Part shown: positions 39,866 through 49,470 of the stretch, one piece after another | Layout: each line of letters starts with the position of its first letter | Numbering within the stretch: the stretch's first letter is position 1 | Assembly: GCA_034927685.1 (NCBI GenBank) | Contig: JAYFPO010000015.1 | Span: 1-61,246, forward strand | Origin: RGIG3159 sp034927685 | GTDB taxonomy: Bacteria; Bacillota; Clostridia; Oscillospirales; Oscillospiraceae | DNA length: 61,246 nucleotides | Direction: 5' to 3' | Program-made: the position numbers and the translations under genes | The notes under the pieces: model-generated | The model's database searches: none | Seen by the model: only the letters and a program-made list of their open reading frames with translations | What the model was told of the DNA's origin: nothing

Positions 39866-42800
39866 ATGGAAAATATCACGAGTTTGCGGGAGATATTTTC
39901 TGAATATGCGTTTGAAAACGGCTTGGGCGACGGGGTGCTGCGCCACATGGATATCGACCGGGAGGCCCGGAAGGTGACCGTGGAGGCTACGCTCGCCCGG
40001 TACGTCCGGGCGGCGGAGATCGAGCGGACGGAGAAGGAGATTGCCCGGCAGTATCTGCTGGGGCGGCTGGAGATCCAGCCCACCTTCCCGCCTCGGGCGC
40101 TGGAAGAGCTGGACTTCGCGGAGCTGAGCACCCTGCTGATCCGGGAGTATTCCCCGGCGGCGGGGTCTTTGGCGGGCTGCGTCTGGGCGTGGGCGGACGG
40201 CGGAATTGCCCTGCGTCTGCGCGGCAACGGACGGGACGCATTGCTGCGGCAGATGCCGAAGGTGCAGAACTATCTGGCTGTCCGCTTCGGCCGCCGGGTG
40301 GAGATCACCGTGGAGGCCGGGCACGAGCTGGAGGGACAGGCGCTCTTCGACGCCACGGCGCAGCTCCGGCAGGAGGCCATCACCGCGGTGCCGGATCCGG
40401 AATTCCGGGACAAGGCCGCCGCTTCCTCGCCGGCGCGGCTCCAGGGCGAGACGGTGTACGGGAAGCCTTTCCGGGGAGAGCCAACGCCCATGAAGGACCT
40501 GAATCTCGATATGTACAAGGTCATCGTGGAGGGCGAGGTGTTCGCCGTCGAGCACCGGGAGCTGCGCAAGCGCAACGCCTGGGTCATCTGTTTCGACATG
40601 ACCGACTATACCGGCTCCGTGCGCATCAACCAGTTTCTGGAGGCGGACAAGGCCAGGCCGATTCTGAGCGCCATCGGGAAGCCGGGCCAGTGGCTGAAGC
40701 TGCAGGGCAAGATGAGCTTCAATAAATATGAAAACGACATGGTGCTGGAGCCCAGCGCCATTCTGTTGGGCAGGAAGCCCGCGCGGGAGGACACGGCCCC
40801 GGAAAAACGGGTGGAGCTGCACCTGCATACCACGATGTCCTCCATGGACGCGCTGACCAAGACCGGCGAGGCGGTCGCCACCGCCGCAAAATGGGGGCAC
40901 AGGGCCATCGCCATCACGGACCACGGCGGCTGCCAGTCCTTCCCGGATGCCATGAAGGCGGCGGGAAAGGCCAAGGTGGCCGGGACAGGCGAGCCGATCA
41001 AAATTCTCTATGGCTGCGAGGGCTACTTCGTCAACGACGTGGATGACCGCATCGCGGTCCACGGCGGCTGTCAGCTCCCCCTCGACACGGAGATCGTCGC
41101 CTTTGATCTCGAGACCACGGGCCTTTCCTCCCAGCACGACACGATCATCGAGATCGGCGCGGTTATCTTCCGCGGGGACGAGATCGTGGACCGGTTCCAG
41201 ACCTTTGTGAAGCCCGGCAGGCCACTGCCCAGGAAAATCATCGATCTGACCGGCATCACGGACGACATGCTGCGGGATGCAAGAACCATCGAGGCTGTTT
41301 TGCCGGAATTCCTCGCGTTTTGCGGCGACCGACCGCTGGCGGCCCACAACGCCGACTTCGACGTGGGGTTCGTTTCCGCCGCCTGTCGGCGGCAAAAGCT
41401 GTCCTATCAGCCGGTCTATCTGGACACCCTCATTCTGGCCCAGAATCTGCTGCCGGCGCTCGGCAAATACAAGCTGAACATTGTGGCGGACCACCTGGGT
41501 CTGCCGGACTTCAACCACCACCGGGCCGTGGACGACGCTGTGACCTGCGGCCAGATGCTGCAGCGGTTTTTTGCCATGCTGCGGGAGCAGGGACTTCGCG
41601 TCATCGACGAGATCAACCCGAAAATGGAGACGCTCCGTTCCGGTGGGAAGAACATGGACGGCCGCCACGCGCGGCACATTCTGCTCTTCGCCAAGAACAA
41701 CACCGGCCTGCGGAACCTCTACCGTCTGGTCTCCTACGGCAATCTGAAGTATTTTAAGCGCGTGCCGCGCATCCCAAAATCGGAGCTGCAGGAGTGGCGT
41801 GAGGGGCTGCTGATCGGCTCGGCCTGTGAAGCGGGCGAGCTGTTTCAGGCCGTTGTCTCCCATAAGAGCTATGACGAGTGCAAGCGCATCGCATCCTTCT
41901 ATGATTTTCTGGAAATCCAGCCGCTCTGCAACAACCGCTTTCTGCTCGAAAAGGGCCAGGCCGCCGACGAGGAGGAGCTGCGGGACTTTAACCGCACGGT
42001 GGTGCGGCTGGGAGAGGACCTCGGCAAGCCCGTGGTAGCCACCGGCGACGTGCACTTTCTCAATCCGGAGGATGAGATTTATCGCCACATTCTGCTGGCC
42101 TCCAAGAAGTTTGAGGACTGCGACAAGCCGCTGCCGCTCTATTTCAAGACGACCGACGAGATGCTGGAGGAATTCTCCTATCTGGGCAGGGAAAAGGCCT
42201 ACGAGATCGTGGTAAAAAACACCAATCTTATTGCCGACATGTGCGAAACCCTGCGTCCCGTGCCCCACAACCTGTTCCCGCCAGCCATCGAACACTCGGT
42301 GCAGCAGCTTGAGGAGCTGGTCTACGGGAAACTGCATGCGCTCTACGGCGAGAATCCGCCGGAGATTGTGCAAACGCGCGTGGACACGGAGATGCACGAC
42401 ATCATCACCTGCCACTACGACGTCATCTATATGTCGGCGCAGAAGCTCGTGAAAAATTCCAACGACCACGGCTATCTGGTCGGCTCCCGGGGTTCCGTCG
42501 GCTCCTCGCTGGTGGCCTATCTGTCCGGTATCACCGAGGTCAACTCCCTGCCGCCGCACTATCGCTGTCCGACCTGCCGGTATTGCTCCTTCGAGGTACC
42601 GGAGGGCGTCGGCTGCGGCGCGGACCTGCCGGACGCCAACTGTCCCCGGTGCGGCGAAAAACTGGACAAGGACGGATTCAACATTCCGTTTGAAACCTTT
42701 CTGGGCTTCGGCGGCGACAAGGTGCCGGATATCGACCTGAACTTTTCCGGCGAATACCAGGCCAAGGCCCATGCCTACTGCGTGGAGATGTTCGGGGCAA

Positions 42801-44152
42801 GTCATGTGTTCCGCGCGGGGACCATCGGTACCGTGGCCGACAAGACGGCCTACGGCTATGCCAAAAAGTATCTGGACGAGCGCGGCATCACCGCCTCCAA
42901 GGCGGAGGAAAACCGGCTGGCCTCCGGTTGTGTGGACGTCAAGCGTACCACGGGCCAGCACCCCGGCGGTCTCGTGGTCATCCCGGCCGAGAACGAGATC
43001 TATGACTTCTGCCCAGTGCAGCATCCGGCGGACTCCACGGATACCAACATCATCACCACGCATTTTGAGTACCATTCGATGGAGGAGAACCTTCTGAAGC
43101 TGGACATGCTGGGCCACGACGACCCCACCATGATTCGCATGATGGAGGATTTGACCACGATCGACCCAACAAAAATCCCGCTGGACGACCCGGAAACCCG
43201 GTCGATCTTTCTGTCCAGCAAGGCGCTGGGCTTCGAAAACGATCCGATCCTTGGCTCCGACGGCACCTGCGGCGTGCCGGAATTCGGCACCGGATTTACC
43301 CGCGGGATGCTGCGGGAGACCAAGCCGAGGGAATTCGACGTGCTGATTCGGCTTTCCGGCTTCTCTCACGGCACCGATGTCTGGCTGGGCAACGCGCGGG
43401 ACCTGATCCTGTCCGGCACCGCCACGGTCTCGCAGGCCATCGGCTGCCGCGACGATATCATGCTCTACCTCATCAAGTGCGGGATGCCGGAAAAACGTTC
43501 CTTCAAAATCATGGAAGCGGTCCGGAAGGGCCGTGGACTGCCGGAGGGCGCGGAACAGGAAATGCTGAAGGCCGGCGTGCCGGCGTGGTACATCGAGTCC
43601 TGCAAGAAGATCAAATACCTCTTCCCCAAGGCCCACGCGGCGGCCTACGTCATGATGGCCTTCCGCATCGCCTGGTTCAAGGTTCACGAGCCTTTGGCCT
43701 TCTACGCGGCCTACTTCTACCGTCGCAGCCAGAAGGACGGCTTCGACGCCGCCATGATGACGCGGGGTGTGGAGACGGTGAAGGAGCATCTGCTCCGCAT
43801 CAAAAACAGCGAGGAAAAAACCGGCAAGGAAGACGACCTGCTGACGACACTGGAGATGTGCTACGAATTCTATCTCCGCGGCTTTGAATTTTTGCCCATG
43901 GACCTCTATGCGTCCGACGCTACGAAATTTCTCATCAAGGACGGGAAACTGCGGCCTCCCTTTGTCTCCGTGTCCGGCCTCGGCGAGACCGCCGCCTGGG
44001 ATATCCTGGAGGGGCGGAAGGGGCGGACCTTTGTCTCCGTCGAGGAATTTTCGCTGGCCTGTCCCAAGGTTTCCAGAACCCATATTGAAAACCTGCGGGA
44101 GGCCGGCACCTTCGGTGATATGCCGGAGACCAGCCAGATCACCCTGTTTTGA
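39866..44152 (+). CDS. polC: DNA polymerase III, PolC type
   Basis: 1428 residues; TTAAGGAGA precedes the ATG. This is the replicative polymerase of low-G+C Gram-positives, with built-in proofreading. The order is an N-terminal helper domain (about 1-205), an OB domain, the PHP domain (VELHLHTTMSSMDALT and AIAITDHGG at about 315-355), and the DEDDh exonuclease (VAFDLETTGLSS, then HNADFDVGF, then HHRAVDDA). Then comes the Pol III catalytic core: VGSRGSVGSSLVAYLSGITE, and VPDIDLNFSGEYQ with the active-site Asp residues. RTTGQHPGGLVV and FPKAHAAAYVMMAFRIAWF follow. A Cys4 zinc site is seen in CPTCRYC. Length is typical. Confidence 0.98.
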   Translation: MENITSLREIFSEYAFENGLGDGVLRHMDIDREARKVTVEATLARYVRAAEIERTEKEIARQYLLGRLEIQPTFPPRALEELDFAELSTLLIREYSPAAGSLAGCVWAWADGGIALRLRGNGRDALLRQMPKVQNYLAVRFGRRVEITVEAGHELEGQALFDATAQLRQEAITAVPDPEFRDKAAASSPARLQGETVYGKPFRGEPTPMKDLNLDMYKVIVEGEVFAVEHRELRKRNAWVICFDMTDYTGSVRINQFLEADKARPILSAIGKPGQWLKLQGKMSFNKYENDMVLEPSAILLGRKPAREDTAPEKRVELHLHTTMSSMDALTKTGEAVATAAKWGHRAIAITDHGGCQSFPDAMKAAGKAKVAGTGEPIKILYGCEGYFVNDVDDRIAVHGGCQLPLDTEIVAFDLETTGLSSQHDTIIEIGAVIFRGDEIVDRFQTFVKPGRPLPRKIIDLTGITDDMLRDARTIEAVLPEFLAFCGDRPLAAHNADFDVGFVSAACRRQKLSYQPVYLDTLILAQNLLPALGKYKLNIVADHLGLPDFNHHRAVDDAVTCGQMLQRFFAMLREQGLRVIDEINPKMETLRSGGKNMDGRHARHILLFAKNNTGLRNLYRLVSYGNLKYFKRVPRIPKSELQEWREGLLIGSACEAGELFQAVVSHKSYDECKRIASFYDFLEIQPLCNNRFLLEKGQAADEEELRDFNRTVVRLGEDLGKPVVATGDVHFLNPEDEIYRHILLASKKFEDCDKPLPLYFKTTDEMLEEFSYLGREKAYEIVVKNTNLIADMCETLRPVPHNLFPPAIEHSVQQLEELVYGKLHALYGENPPEIVQTRVDTEMHDIITCHYDVIYMSAQKLVKNSNDHGYLVGSRGSVGSSLVAYLSGITEVNSLPPHYRCPTCRYCSFEVPEGVGCGADLPDANCPRCGEKLDKDGFNIPFETFLGFGGDKVPDIDLNFSGEYQAKAHAYCVEMFGASHVFRAGTIGTVADKTAYGYAKKYLDERGITASKAEENRLASGCVDVKRTTGQHPGGLVVIPAENEIYDFCPVQHPADSTDTNIITTHFEYHSMEENLLKLDMLGHDDPTMIRMMEDLTTIDPTKIPLDDPETRSIFLSSKALGFENDPILGSDGTCGVPEFGTGFTRGMLRETKPREFDVLIRLSGFSHGTDVWLGNARDLILSGTATVSQAIGCRDDIMLYLIKCGMPEKRSFKIMEAVRKGRGLPEGAEQEMLKAGVPAWYIESCKKIKYLFPKAHAAAYVMMAFRIAWFKVHEPLAFYAAYFYRRSQKDGFDAAMMTRGVETVKEHLLRIKNSEEKTGKEDDLLTTLEMCYEFYLRGFEFLPMDLYASDATKFLIKDGKLRPPFVSVSGLGETAAWDILEGRKGRTFVSVEEFSLACPKVSRTHIENLREAGTFGDMPETSQITLF

Positions 44153-44169
44153 ATTTTATGTAACCTGGA

Positions 44170-44198
44170 TTGACGAAAACCGTCTTCTGTGATATACC
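44170..44198 (+). promoter_or_regulatory. Promoter of the VanW-lipoprotein pair
   Basis: TTGACG (44170-44175), a 17-nt spacer and TATACC (44193-44198), 40 nt before the VanW gene. Confidence 0.7.
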
Positions 44199-44238
44199 TT
44201 GAGTACGGGATCTTACAGATACTGGAGAGAGAACGCCG

Positions 44239-45381
44239 ATGGCGGTATACCGGAATTATGATAAATTGAATCATGGAGCGGGCAGGCACGGCGGCGTAAG
44301 CGGCGATACCATCGTCCACAGCAAGCGGCTGGCTGCCCGGGAAAAGGGTACCCTTGCGGATGAGATCCGCGAGAAGGCCTGTGAGGCGGACCGCCAGAAG
44401 CGGCTGCATGCCGAACAGGAGCACCGCAGACGGATGGCGCGGGAGCAGCGAAAGCGGGAGCTTCGCATGTTTCTGGCGGTACTCGTCGTGGTCGGCGTCG
44501 TTTTTGCGGTGGACGCGCTGGTCAAGCGGACGCCCGGAACGTCCGCGGAAGAGCCCGCCGCACAGACGACGGGGAGTCTGGCCGAGATGACGACTTCGCC
44601 GGAGACCCCTGCGGAGACCGATTTGGAGACCCAGGCGGAGACCGGAGAAGGCGTCGGCGCGGCAGGGCCGCTGAACCAGGGCGTTGGGCCGGACCTGTTG
44701 GCGGAGTACACGAGCAAGGGGACCGGCAGCCAGAACCGCTACAACAATCTGAAGGTAGCCTGCGGCCTGCTGAACGGAATGGTCTTACAGCCCGGAGAAC
44801 AGTTTTCTTTTAACGAAGCGGTCGGGGAGCGCACCACGGAGCGGGGCTTTCTGGAAGCCTCGGTCTACACCACGGCGGAAAACAACATCGAGGTGGGCGG
44901 CGGCATCTGTCAGGTGGCCTCTACGCTCTACGATTGCGCGCTGGGCTGTGACCTGACCATCGACGAGCGCACGGCCCACATCTACACGGTGGAATATGTC
45001 CCCTACGGTCTGGACGCCACGGTCAACTGGGGCAGTCTGGACCTGAAATTCACCAACAACACCGGCTATCCGCTGGAAATCCAGACGGAGGCCACCGATT
45101 CGGGCGTCACGGCACGGCTCTATGGCACAAAAACCACCGCGAATACCATTACTCTGGAGTCGGAGATCGTCAACACTTATGCGTTCGAGACCATCAAGGA
45201 CGTGGACTACACCAAGGATGTCGGCTATTCCGAATGGGAGACGCTGCCAAAAAATGGCTACGACGTGTTCAGCTATCAGGATATTTACAGCGGCAGCGGC
45301 GAGCTGTTGGAGCACCGATTCGTGACGGCCAGCTACTATCAGAAGATCGACCTGGTGATCCGGGTCGGACCGTACACATGA
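44239..45381 (+). CDS. VanW-family membrane-anchored protein
   Basis: 380 residues, GGAGAGAG before the ATG. A long basic, coiled cytosolic N-terminus (about 1-75, KRLAAREKG, ADRQKRLHAEQEHRRRM) leads into one membrane helix (about 75-92). A Thr/Glu/Ala-rich linker follows, and then the VanW domain outside: NRYNNLKVACGLLNGMVLQ, GEQFSFNEAVGERT, and GGGICQVASTLYDCAL with its conserved Cys. VanW was first seen in vancomycin-resistance clusters, but the domain is common in clostridia and its role is unknown; no van genes are near. The lipoprotein gene follows after 14 nt. Confidence 0.88.
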   Translation: MAVYRNYDKLNHGAGRHGGVSGDTIVHSKRLAAREKGTLADEIREKACEADRQKRLHAEQEHRRRMAREQRKRELRMFLAVLVVVGVVFAVDALVKRTPGTSAEEPAAQTTGSLAEMTTSPETPAETDLETQAETGEGVGAAGPLNQGVGPDLLAEYTSKGTGSQNRYNNLKVACGLLNGMVLQPGEQFSFNEAVGERTTERGFLEASVYTTAENNIEVGGGICQVASTLYDCALGCDLTIDERTAHIYTVEYVPYGLDATVNWGSLDLKFTNNTGYPLEIQTEATDSGVTARLYGTKTTANTITLESEIVNTYAFETIKDVDYTKDVGYSEWETLPKNGYDVFSYQDIYSGSGELLEHRFVTASYYQKIDLVIRVGPYT

Positions 45382-45395
45382 TGGAGGAACCTATT

Positions 45396-46223
45396 ATGAA
45401 AAAAACGATTGCGATTTTACTGGCGCTGACACTGCTTCTGGGTCTTTGCGCCTGCGGAAAGACGAGCGCACAGACAGAGACAGCGACCACGATCACGACG
45501 GTAGAAACCACCACGGCTGCGACTACCAAGGCGGCGGAAACCACCACCGCGGCGGAGACCACCACAACGGCGGAGACGCAGGGGGATACCGGCGGCGCGG
45601 GCAAGGTCGGCCCGGTGGACGACGGCTACTGGTATGACGTCGAGCGTCAGGAGGGGGACTATACGGACAGCGCTGGGAATCAATATCACTACGTCTATGC
45701 GATTCCGGCCTTCAATGCGAGTTCCGCGGACGCTTCGACGCTGAACAGCGAGATCGAGACGTTCTGCAATCAGTATATCGTGGAAATGAAGGAAAGCATG
45801 GAGGGTTCCAGCAGCCTGATGACCCTGTCTGTTGACTACAAGGCCTTTTTGAACGGCGACATCGCCTCTATCCTGGTCATTGTGGAGGGCGACGCCGATT
45901 TGTGGAGCTACGGCGTTTTTAATCTGAACATTTCAACCGGCAACCTGGCGGACGGCGCGGCCCTGATCGCGGCGGCGGGCCTGTCTGAGGCGGATTTTGT
46001 CACCGCGGCCCAGAATGCGGCTTCGGAGAAGTACAAGGAGCTCTACAAATCCTTCCAGAACGACGCCTTCTATGATACGCAGTATCAAAAGACCATGTCT
46101 GCCGACGAGTTCGGACTGGATATGCCCATGTACCTCGGACAGGACGGTAAGCTCTATATCGTCGCCACCATCTATTCCATGGCCGGCGCGGAAAGCTATG
46201 ACTATCTGCTCGCGGTCAATTAA
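45396..46223 (+). CDS. Lipoprotein of unknown function
   Basis: 275 residues from the ATG at 45396, which has GGAGGAA seven bases upstream; frame upstream of it overlaps the VanW gene. MKKTIAILLALTLLLGLCAC is a signal peptide ending in a lipobox (LCAC). A Thr/Ala/Glu low-complexity linker follows to about residue 65, then a folded domain of about 200 residues: YHYVYAIPAFNASSAD, SLMTLSVDYKAFLNGDI, LWSYGVFNLNISTGN and GLDMPMYLGQDGKLYIVA. This has the look of DUF3298-type or zinc-protease-inhibitor-like domains, but I cannot assign it. Probably co-transcribed with the VanW gene and exposed on the outer face of the membrane. Confidence 0.78.
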   Translation: MKKTIAILLALTLLLGLCACGKTSAQTETATTITTVETTTAATTKAAETTTAAETTTTAETQGDTGGAGKVGPVDDGYWYDVERQEGDYTDSAGNQYHYVYAIPAFNASSADASTLNSEIETFCNQYIVEMKESMEGSSSLMTLSVDYKAFLNGDIASILVIVEGDADLWSYGVFNLNISTGNLADGAALIAAAGLSEADFVTAAQNAASEKYKELYKSFQNDAFYDTQYQKTMSADEFGLDMPMYLGQDGKLYIVATIYSMAGAESYDYLLAVN

Positions 46224-46231
46224 TCAGGAAT

Positions 46232-46265
46232 GGGAGCCGCCGCAAAGCCTTTTGCGGCGGCTCCC
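46232..46265 (+). terminator. Intrinsic terminator after the lipoprotein gene
   Basis: GGGAGCCGCCGCAAA (46232-46246) pairs with TTTGCGGCGGCTCCC (46251-46265), a perfect 15-bp stem. Confidence 0.85.
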
Positions 46266-46323
46266 TGTTGCATTTATCCCTCGCAGACGATCCGGCAGGC
46301 CTACGCGCCGTCGGCACAGCCGC

Positions 46324-46352
46324 TTGACAAATGATACAGAAACCGATATAAT
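46324..46352 (+). promoter_or_regulatory. Consensus sigma-A promoter of the thiamine operon
   Basis: TTGACA (46324-46329), a 17-nt spacer and TATAAT (46347-46352): exact consensus in both boxes. The TPP riboswitch starts about 17 nt downstream. Confidence 0.95.
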
Positions 46353-46368
46353 TATCATAATTGAATAG

Positions 46369-46456
46369 ACAGGGGAGCTTGTGAAGCAGGCTGAGAGGAA
46401 GTAATCAACTTCGACCCTTACACCTGATTTGGGTAATGCCAACGTAGGGAGCTGCC
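46369..46456 (+). promoter_or_regulatory. TPP (Thi-box) riboswitch
   Basis: GGGGAGCTTG, then CTGAGAGGAAG, CGACCCTTACACCTGATTTG, GGTAATGCCAACGTAG and GGAGC match the thi-box throughout. It binds thiamine diphosphate and shuts off the operon when the vitamin is plentiful. The message between 46457 and the thiD start (GAAGTGCC, GGCGCTTCC, CTTTTT) can fold into a terminator hairpin at about 46475-46503, which is the natural expression platform. Confidence 0.96.
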
Positions 46457-46521
46457 GAAAAAGTTGTTTTTGAGGAAGTGCCTTATGGCGCTTCCTCTTT
46501 TTATTTGAAAAGGAGAACAGT

Positions 46522-47325
46522 ATGAAGAATTGTTTGTCGATCGCCGGTTCGGATTGCAGCGGCGGCGCGGGAATCCAGGCGGATATCAAAACCTTTTCTG
46601 CGTTAGGCTGTTTTGGTATGAGCGTGATTGTTTCGGTCGTTGCTGAAAACACATGCAGAGTCATTTCCATTCAGGATGTAGCGCCGCAGGGCATAAAAGA
46701 TCAGATTGATGCTGTTTTTGAGGATATACCCGTTGATGCGGTTAAGGTCGGGATGTTGTCCGGCATTGAATCCATGAGGGCCGTCGCTGAAAAAATAAAA
46801 CAGTACAATCCAAAAATTACAGTAGTTGATCCTGTGATGATCGCAAAGGGCGGCTGCGCTCTGATGCAGCCGGAGGCGCTGGAGACATTGAAACATGAAA
46901 TCATTCCGATCAGTTTCCTGCTGACTCCCAATATCCCGGAAGCGGAAACGATTACCGGCATGAAGATTGAGAGCGTGAACGACATGAAAGCCGCCGCCAA
47001 AAAAATTTACGGGATGGGTGCGGAAAACGTCCTGATCAAAGGCGGTCATTTAAACGGCGACGCAGTTGATATCCTGTTTGACGGCGAAATAAATGAATCT
47101 TTTATTGGCGAAAGAATCCGCACCAAGAATACGCATGGCACAGGCTGTACGCTTTCCTCCGCAATTGCGGCCAATCTTGCAAACGGAATGGAGTTACCAG
47201 AAGCGGTCAAAGCAGCAAAAGAATATGTGACCATGGCCATTCGGTACGCACTGCGCATCGGGAAAGGCCACGGCCCTACGAATCACTTTTACGAATTTTA
47301 TAAGATGAAAGGAATTCTGGAATGA
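46522..47325 (+). CDS. thiD: Hydroxymethylpyrimidine/phosphomethylpyrimidine kinase
   Basis: 267 residues, AAAAGGAGAA before the ATG. It phosphorylates HMP and HMP-P to HMP-PP. SIAGSDCSGGAGIQADIKTF is the N-terminal ribokinase-fold signature, DPVMIAKGGCAL follows, and LTPNIPEAETITG and NVLIKGGHL are conserved. TKNTHGTGCTLSSAIAANLA carries the catalytic Asp/Gly anion hole (here HGTGC). First gene of the operon behind the TPP riboswitch, overlapping thiC by four bases. G+C is visibly lower than in neighbouring operons. Confidence 0.95.
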   Translation: MKNCLSIAGSDCSGGAGIQADIKTFSALGCFGMSVIVSVVAENTCRVISIQDVAPQGIKDQIDAVFEDIPVDAVKVGMLSGIESMRAVAEKIKQYNPKITVVDPVMIAKGGCALMQPEALETLKHEIIPISFLLTPNIPEAETITGMKIESVNDMKAAAKKIYGMGAENVLIKGGHLNGDAVDILFDGEINESFIGERIRTKNTHGTGCTLSSAIAANLANGMELPEAVKAAKEYVTMAIRYALRIGKGHGPTNHFYEFYKMKGILE

Positions 47326-48644
47326 AAAAATATCAAACGCAAATTGAGGCCGCCAAAAATGGCATTCTCACTCCCGAAATGGAGACCGTGGCAAAAAAGG
47401 AAAACATGGAGGTCCACAAACTGATGGACCTTGTCGCCTGCGGAACTGTGGCGATACCGGCAAACATCAACCATAAAGCTCTTTCGGCTGAGGGGATCGG
47501 TTCGGGGCTTCGAACAAAAATCAATGTCAACCTTGGCATTTCAGGCGACTGCAATAATTATGACATCGAAATGCAAAAGGTGGACATGGCTATCAAGTTC
47601 GGCGCGGAAGCAATTATGGATTTAAGCAACTATGGAAAAACAAACACGTTCCGAGAAAAACTGATCGCGAAATCACCGGCGATGATCGGCACAGTCCCCA
47701 TGTACGACGCGGTCGGCTATCTTGAGAAAGATTTACTCCAAATAACGGCAAAAGATTTTCTGAAAGTGATTCGCGCCCACGCCGAGGAAGGCGTTGATTT
47801 CATGACAATTCATGCGGGCATCAACAAAAGATCCGTAGAATCGTTTCGCCGTGAAGGCAGAAAAATGAATATCGTTTCCCGCGGCGGTTCGCTTTTGTTT
47901 GCGTGGATGGAGATGACCGGAAATGAGAACCCGCTATTTGAGTATTACGACGAGGTGCTGGATATTCTTCACGAATATGACGTCACGATCAGTCTTGGCG
48001 ACGCGCTGCGGCCGGGCTGTATCGAAGACAGCACCGACGCCGGACAGGTCGGAGAGCTGATCGAACTTGGGAATCTGACAAAGCGTGCATGGGACAAGAA
48101 CGTTCAGGCAATGGTGGAAGGCCCGGGCCACATGGCGATGAATGAGATTGCGGCAAACATGCTCCTGCAGAAGCGCCTTTGCCACAATGCTCCGTTTTAT
48201 GTTTTAGGCCCGCTTGTTACCGACATAGCTCCCGGATACGACCACATCACCTCGGCCATCGGCGGCGCAATCGCCGCCGCATCCGGCGCCGATTTTCTCT
48301 GCTATGTCACCCCGGCCGAGCATCTGCGGCTGCCGGATCTGAACGACGTCAAGGAAGGCATCGTGGCGAGCAAGATTGCCGCCCACGCGGCCGATATTGC
48401 AAAAGGACTGCCTGGCGCAAGGGAGATTGATAACAGGATGGCGGAAGCGCGGCACAGGATGGATTGGGACGAAATGTTTCAAATCGCCATAGACGGCGAT
48501 AAGGCACGCGAATATTTTGAAAGCACGCCTCCTTCCGACCGGCATACCTGCTCCATGTGCGGAAAAATGTGCGCTGTCCGGACGACCAACATGATTCTGG
48601 AAGGAAAAAAAGTTGAGTTTTGCTCTGAAAATAAAAAGGGATGA
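47322..48644 (+). CDS. thiC: Phosphomethylpyrimidine synthase
   Basis: 440 residues, the short form found in anaerobes, without the N-terminal extension of E. coli ThiC. It converts aminoimidazole ribotide to HMP-P with a 4Fe-4S cluster and SAM. Blocks include VDMAIKFGAEAIMDLSNYG, VDFMTIHAGINK, SRGGSLLFAWM, ISLGDALRPGC and VEGPGHMAMNEI. The C-terminal cluster motif reads CSMCGKMC: the spacing is CxxCxxxC, one shorter than the usual CxxCxxxxC. Overlaps thiD and precedes thiM by six bases. Confidence 0.95.
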   Translation: MKKYQTQIEAAKNGILTPEMETVAKKENMEVHKLMDLVACGTVAIPANINHKALSAEGIGSGLRTKINVNLGISGDCNNYDIEMQKVDMAIKFGAEAIMDLSNYGKTNTFREKLIAKSPAMIGTVPMYDAVGYLEKDLLQITAKDFLKVIRAHAEEGVDFMTIHAGINKRSVESFRREGRKMNIVSRGGSLLFAWMEMTGNENPLFEYYDEVLDILHEYDVTISLGDALRPGCIEDSTDAGQVGELIELGNLTKRAWDKNVQAMVEGPGHMAMNEIAANMLLQKRLCHNAPFYVLGPLVTDIAPGYDHITSAIGGAIAAASGADFLCYVTPAEHLRLPDLNDVKEGIVASKIAAHAADIAKGLPGAREIDNRMAEARHRMDWDEMFQIAIDGDKAREYFESTPPSDRHTCSMCGKMCAVRTTNMILEGKKVEFCSENKKG

Positions 48645-48650
48645 CAAATA

Positions 48651-49469
48651 ATGAATACCATACTTAAAAAAATGTCCCTGATGATGGATGAGCTTCGCAG
48701 CAAAGCGCCGCTGGTGCACAGTATTACGAATTATGTTACGGTAAACGATGTGGCCAATGCGCTGCTTGCAATCGGCGCTTCTCCCATTATGGCGGATGAC
48801 ATCGACGAGGCAGCGGAGATCACGGCGCGTTCCACGGCACTCGTAATCAATATCGGAACACTGAACAGGCGCACCATTGCCGCTATGATTGCATCGGGGA
48901 AAAGAGCCAATGAGCGGGCTATCCCAGTGGTGTTCGACCCGGTCGGCGCGGGCGCGTCCAAGTTCAGAAACGAAACGACGATGGAGATATTAAGTCAGGT
49001 AAACATTGCGGTTCTTCGCGGCAATTTGTCGGAGGTTTCCTTTGTGGCGGGGCTTGAGGCAACTACAAAAGGTGTTGATTCCTCAGAAGCCGATGAAAAA
49101 AACGACAGCGTTGGCGTTGCAAAATCGGTTGCTAAAAAATTTAACTGTGTTGCGGCAGTAACAGGCGCTGTTGATGTGATCTCCGATGGCGAAAGGGTCG
49201 TTAAAATCGCAAACGGCCACCGAATGCTGTCCCGGGTGACAGGCACTGGCTGCATGACAAGCGCTCTTGTCGGCGCTTTCGTCGGAACAAGCAGGGATTA
49301 TTTTACTGCTGCGGTTGGCGGTGTAGCCTCCATGGGCATCGCGGGAGAAATTGCCTATGAAAAAGCGGGGGAAGACGGCACCGGCAGCTTCCATATCGCA
49401 ATCATGGATGCGCTGAGCAAGCTCAACGGTGAATTGATGGCAGAAAGTGCAAAACTGAATGAAGAATAA
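48651..49469 (+). CDS. thiM: Hydroxyethylthiazole kinase
   Basis: 272 residues. It phosphorylates the thiazole alcohol in a salvage reaction. PLVHSITNYVTVNDVANALL is the signature start, IGASPIMADDIDE and VVFDPVGAGASKFR follow, and ILRGN-like VLRGNLSEVSFVAG and VTGTGCMTSALVGAF close the active site. Start is the ATG at 48651 (ATAA upstream with a weak GGGATGACA site). The absence of thiG, thiS and thiF in the operon suggests that thiazole is salvaged rather than made. Confidence 0.94.
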   Translation: MNTILKKMSLMMDELRSKAPLVHSITNYVTVNDVANALLAIGASPIMADDIDEAAEITARSTALVINIGTLNRRTIAAMIASGKRANERAIPVVFDPVGAGASKFRNETTMEILSQVNIAVLRGNLSEVSFVAGLEATTKGVDSSEADEKNDSVGVAKSVAKKFNCVAAVTGAVDVISDGERVVKIANGHRMLSRVTGTGCMTSALVGAFVGTSRDYFTAAVGGVASMGIAGEIAYEKAGEDGTGSFHIAIMDALSKLNGELMAESAKLNEE

Positions 49470-49470
49470 G

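Noticed and set aside
39842..44083. 1413-codon open frame on the minus strand opposite polC
   Set aside because: It mirrors polC almost end to end, lacks any recognisable domain and is a by-product of high third-position G+C. The plus frame has all PolC motifs.
44239..45381. Vancomycin-resistance function for the VanW-domain gene
   Set aside because: VanW alone does not confer resistance, and no vanH, vanA/B, vanX, vanR or vanS gene is in the window.
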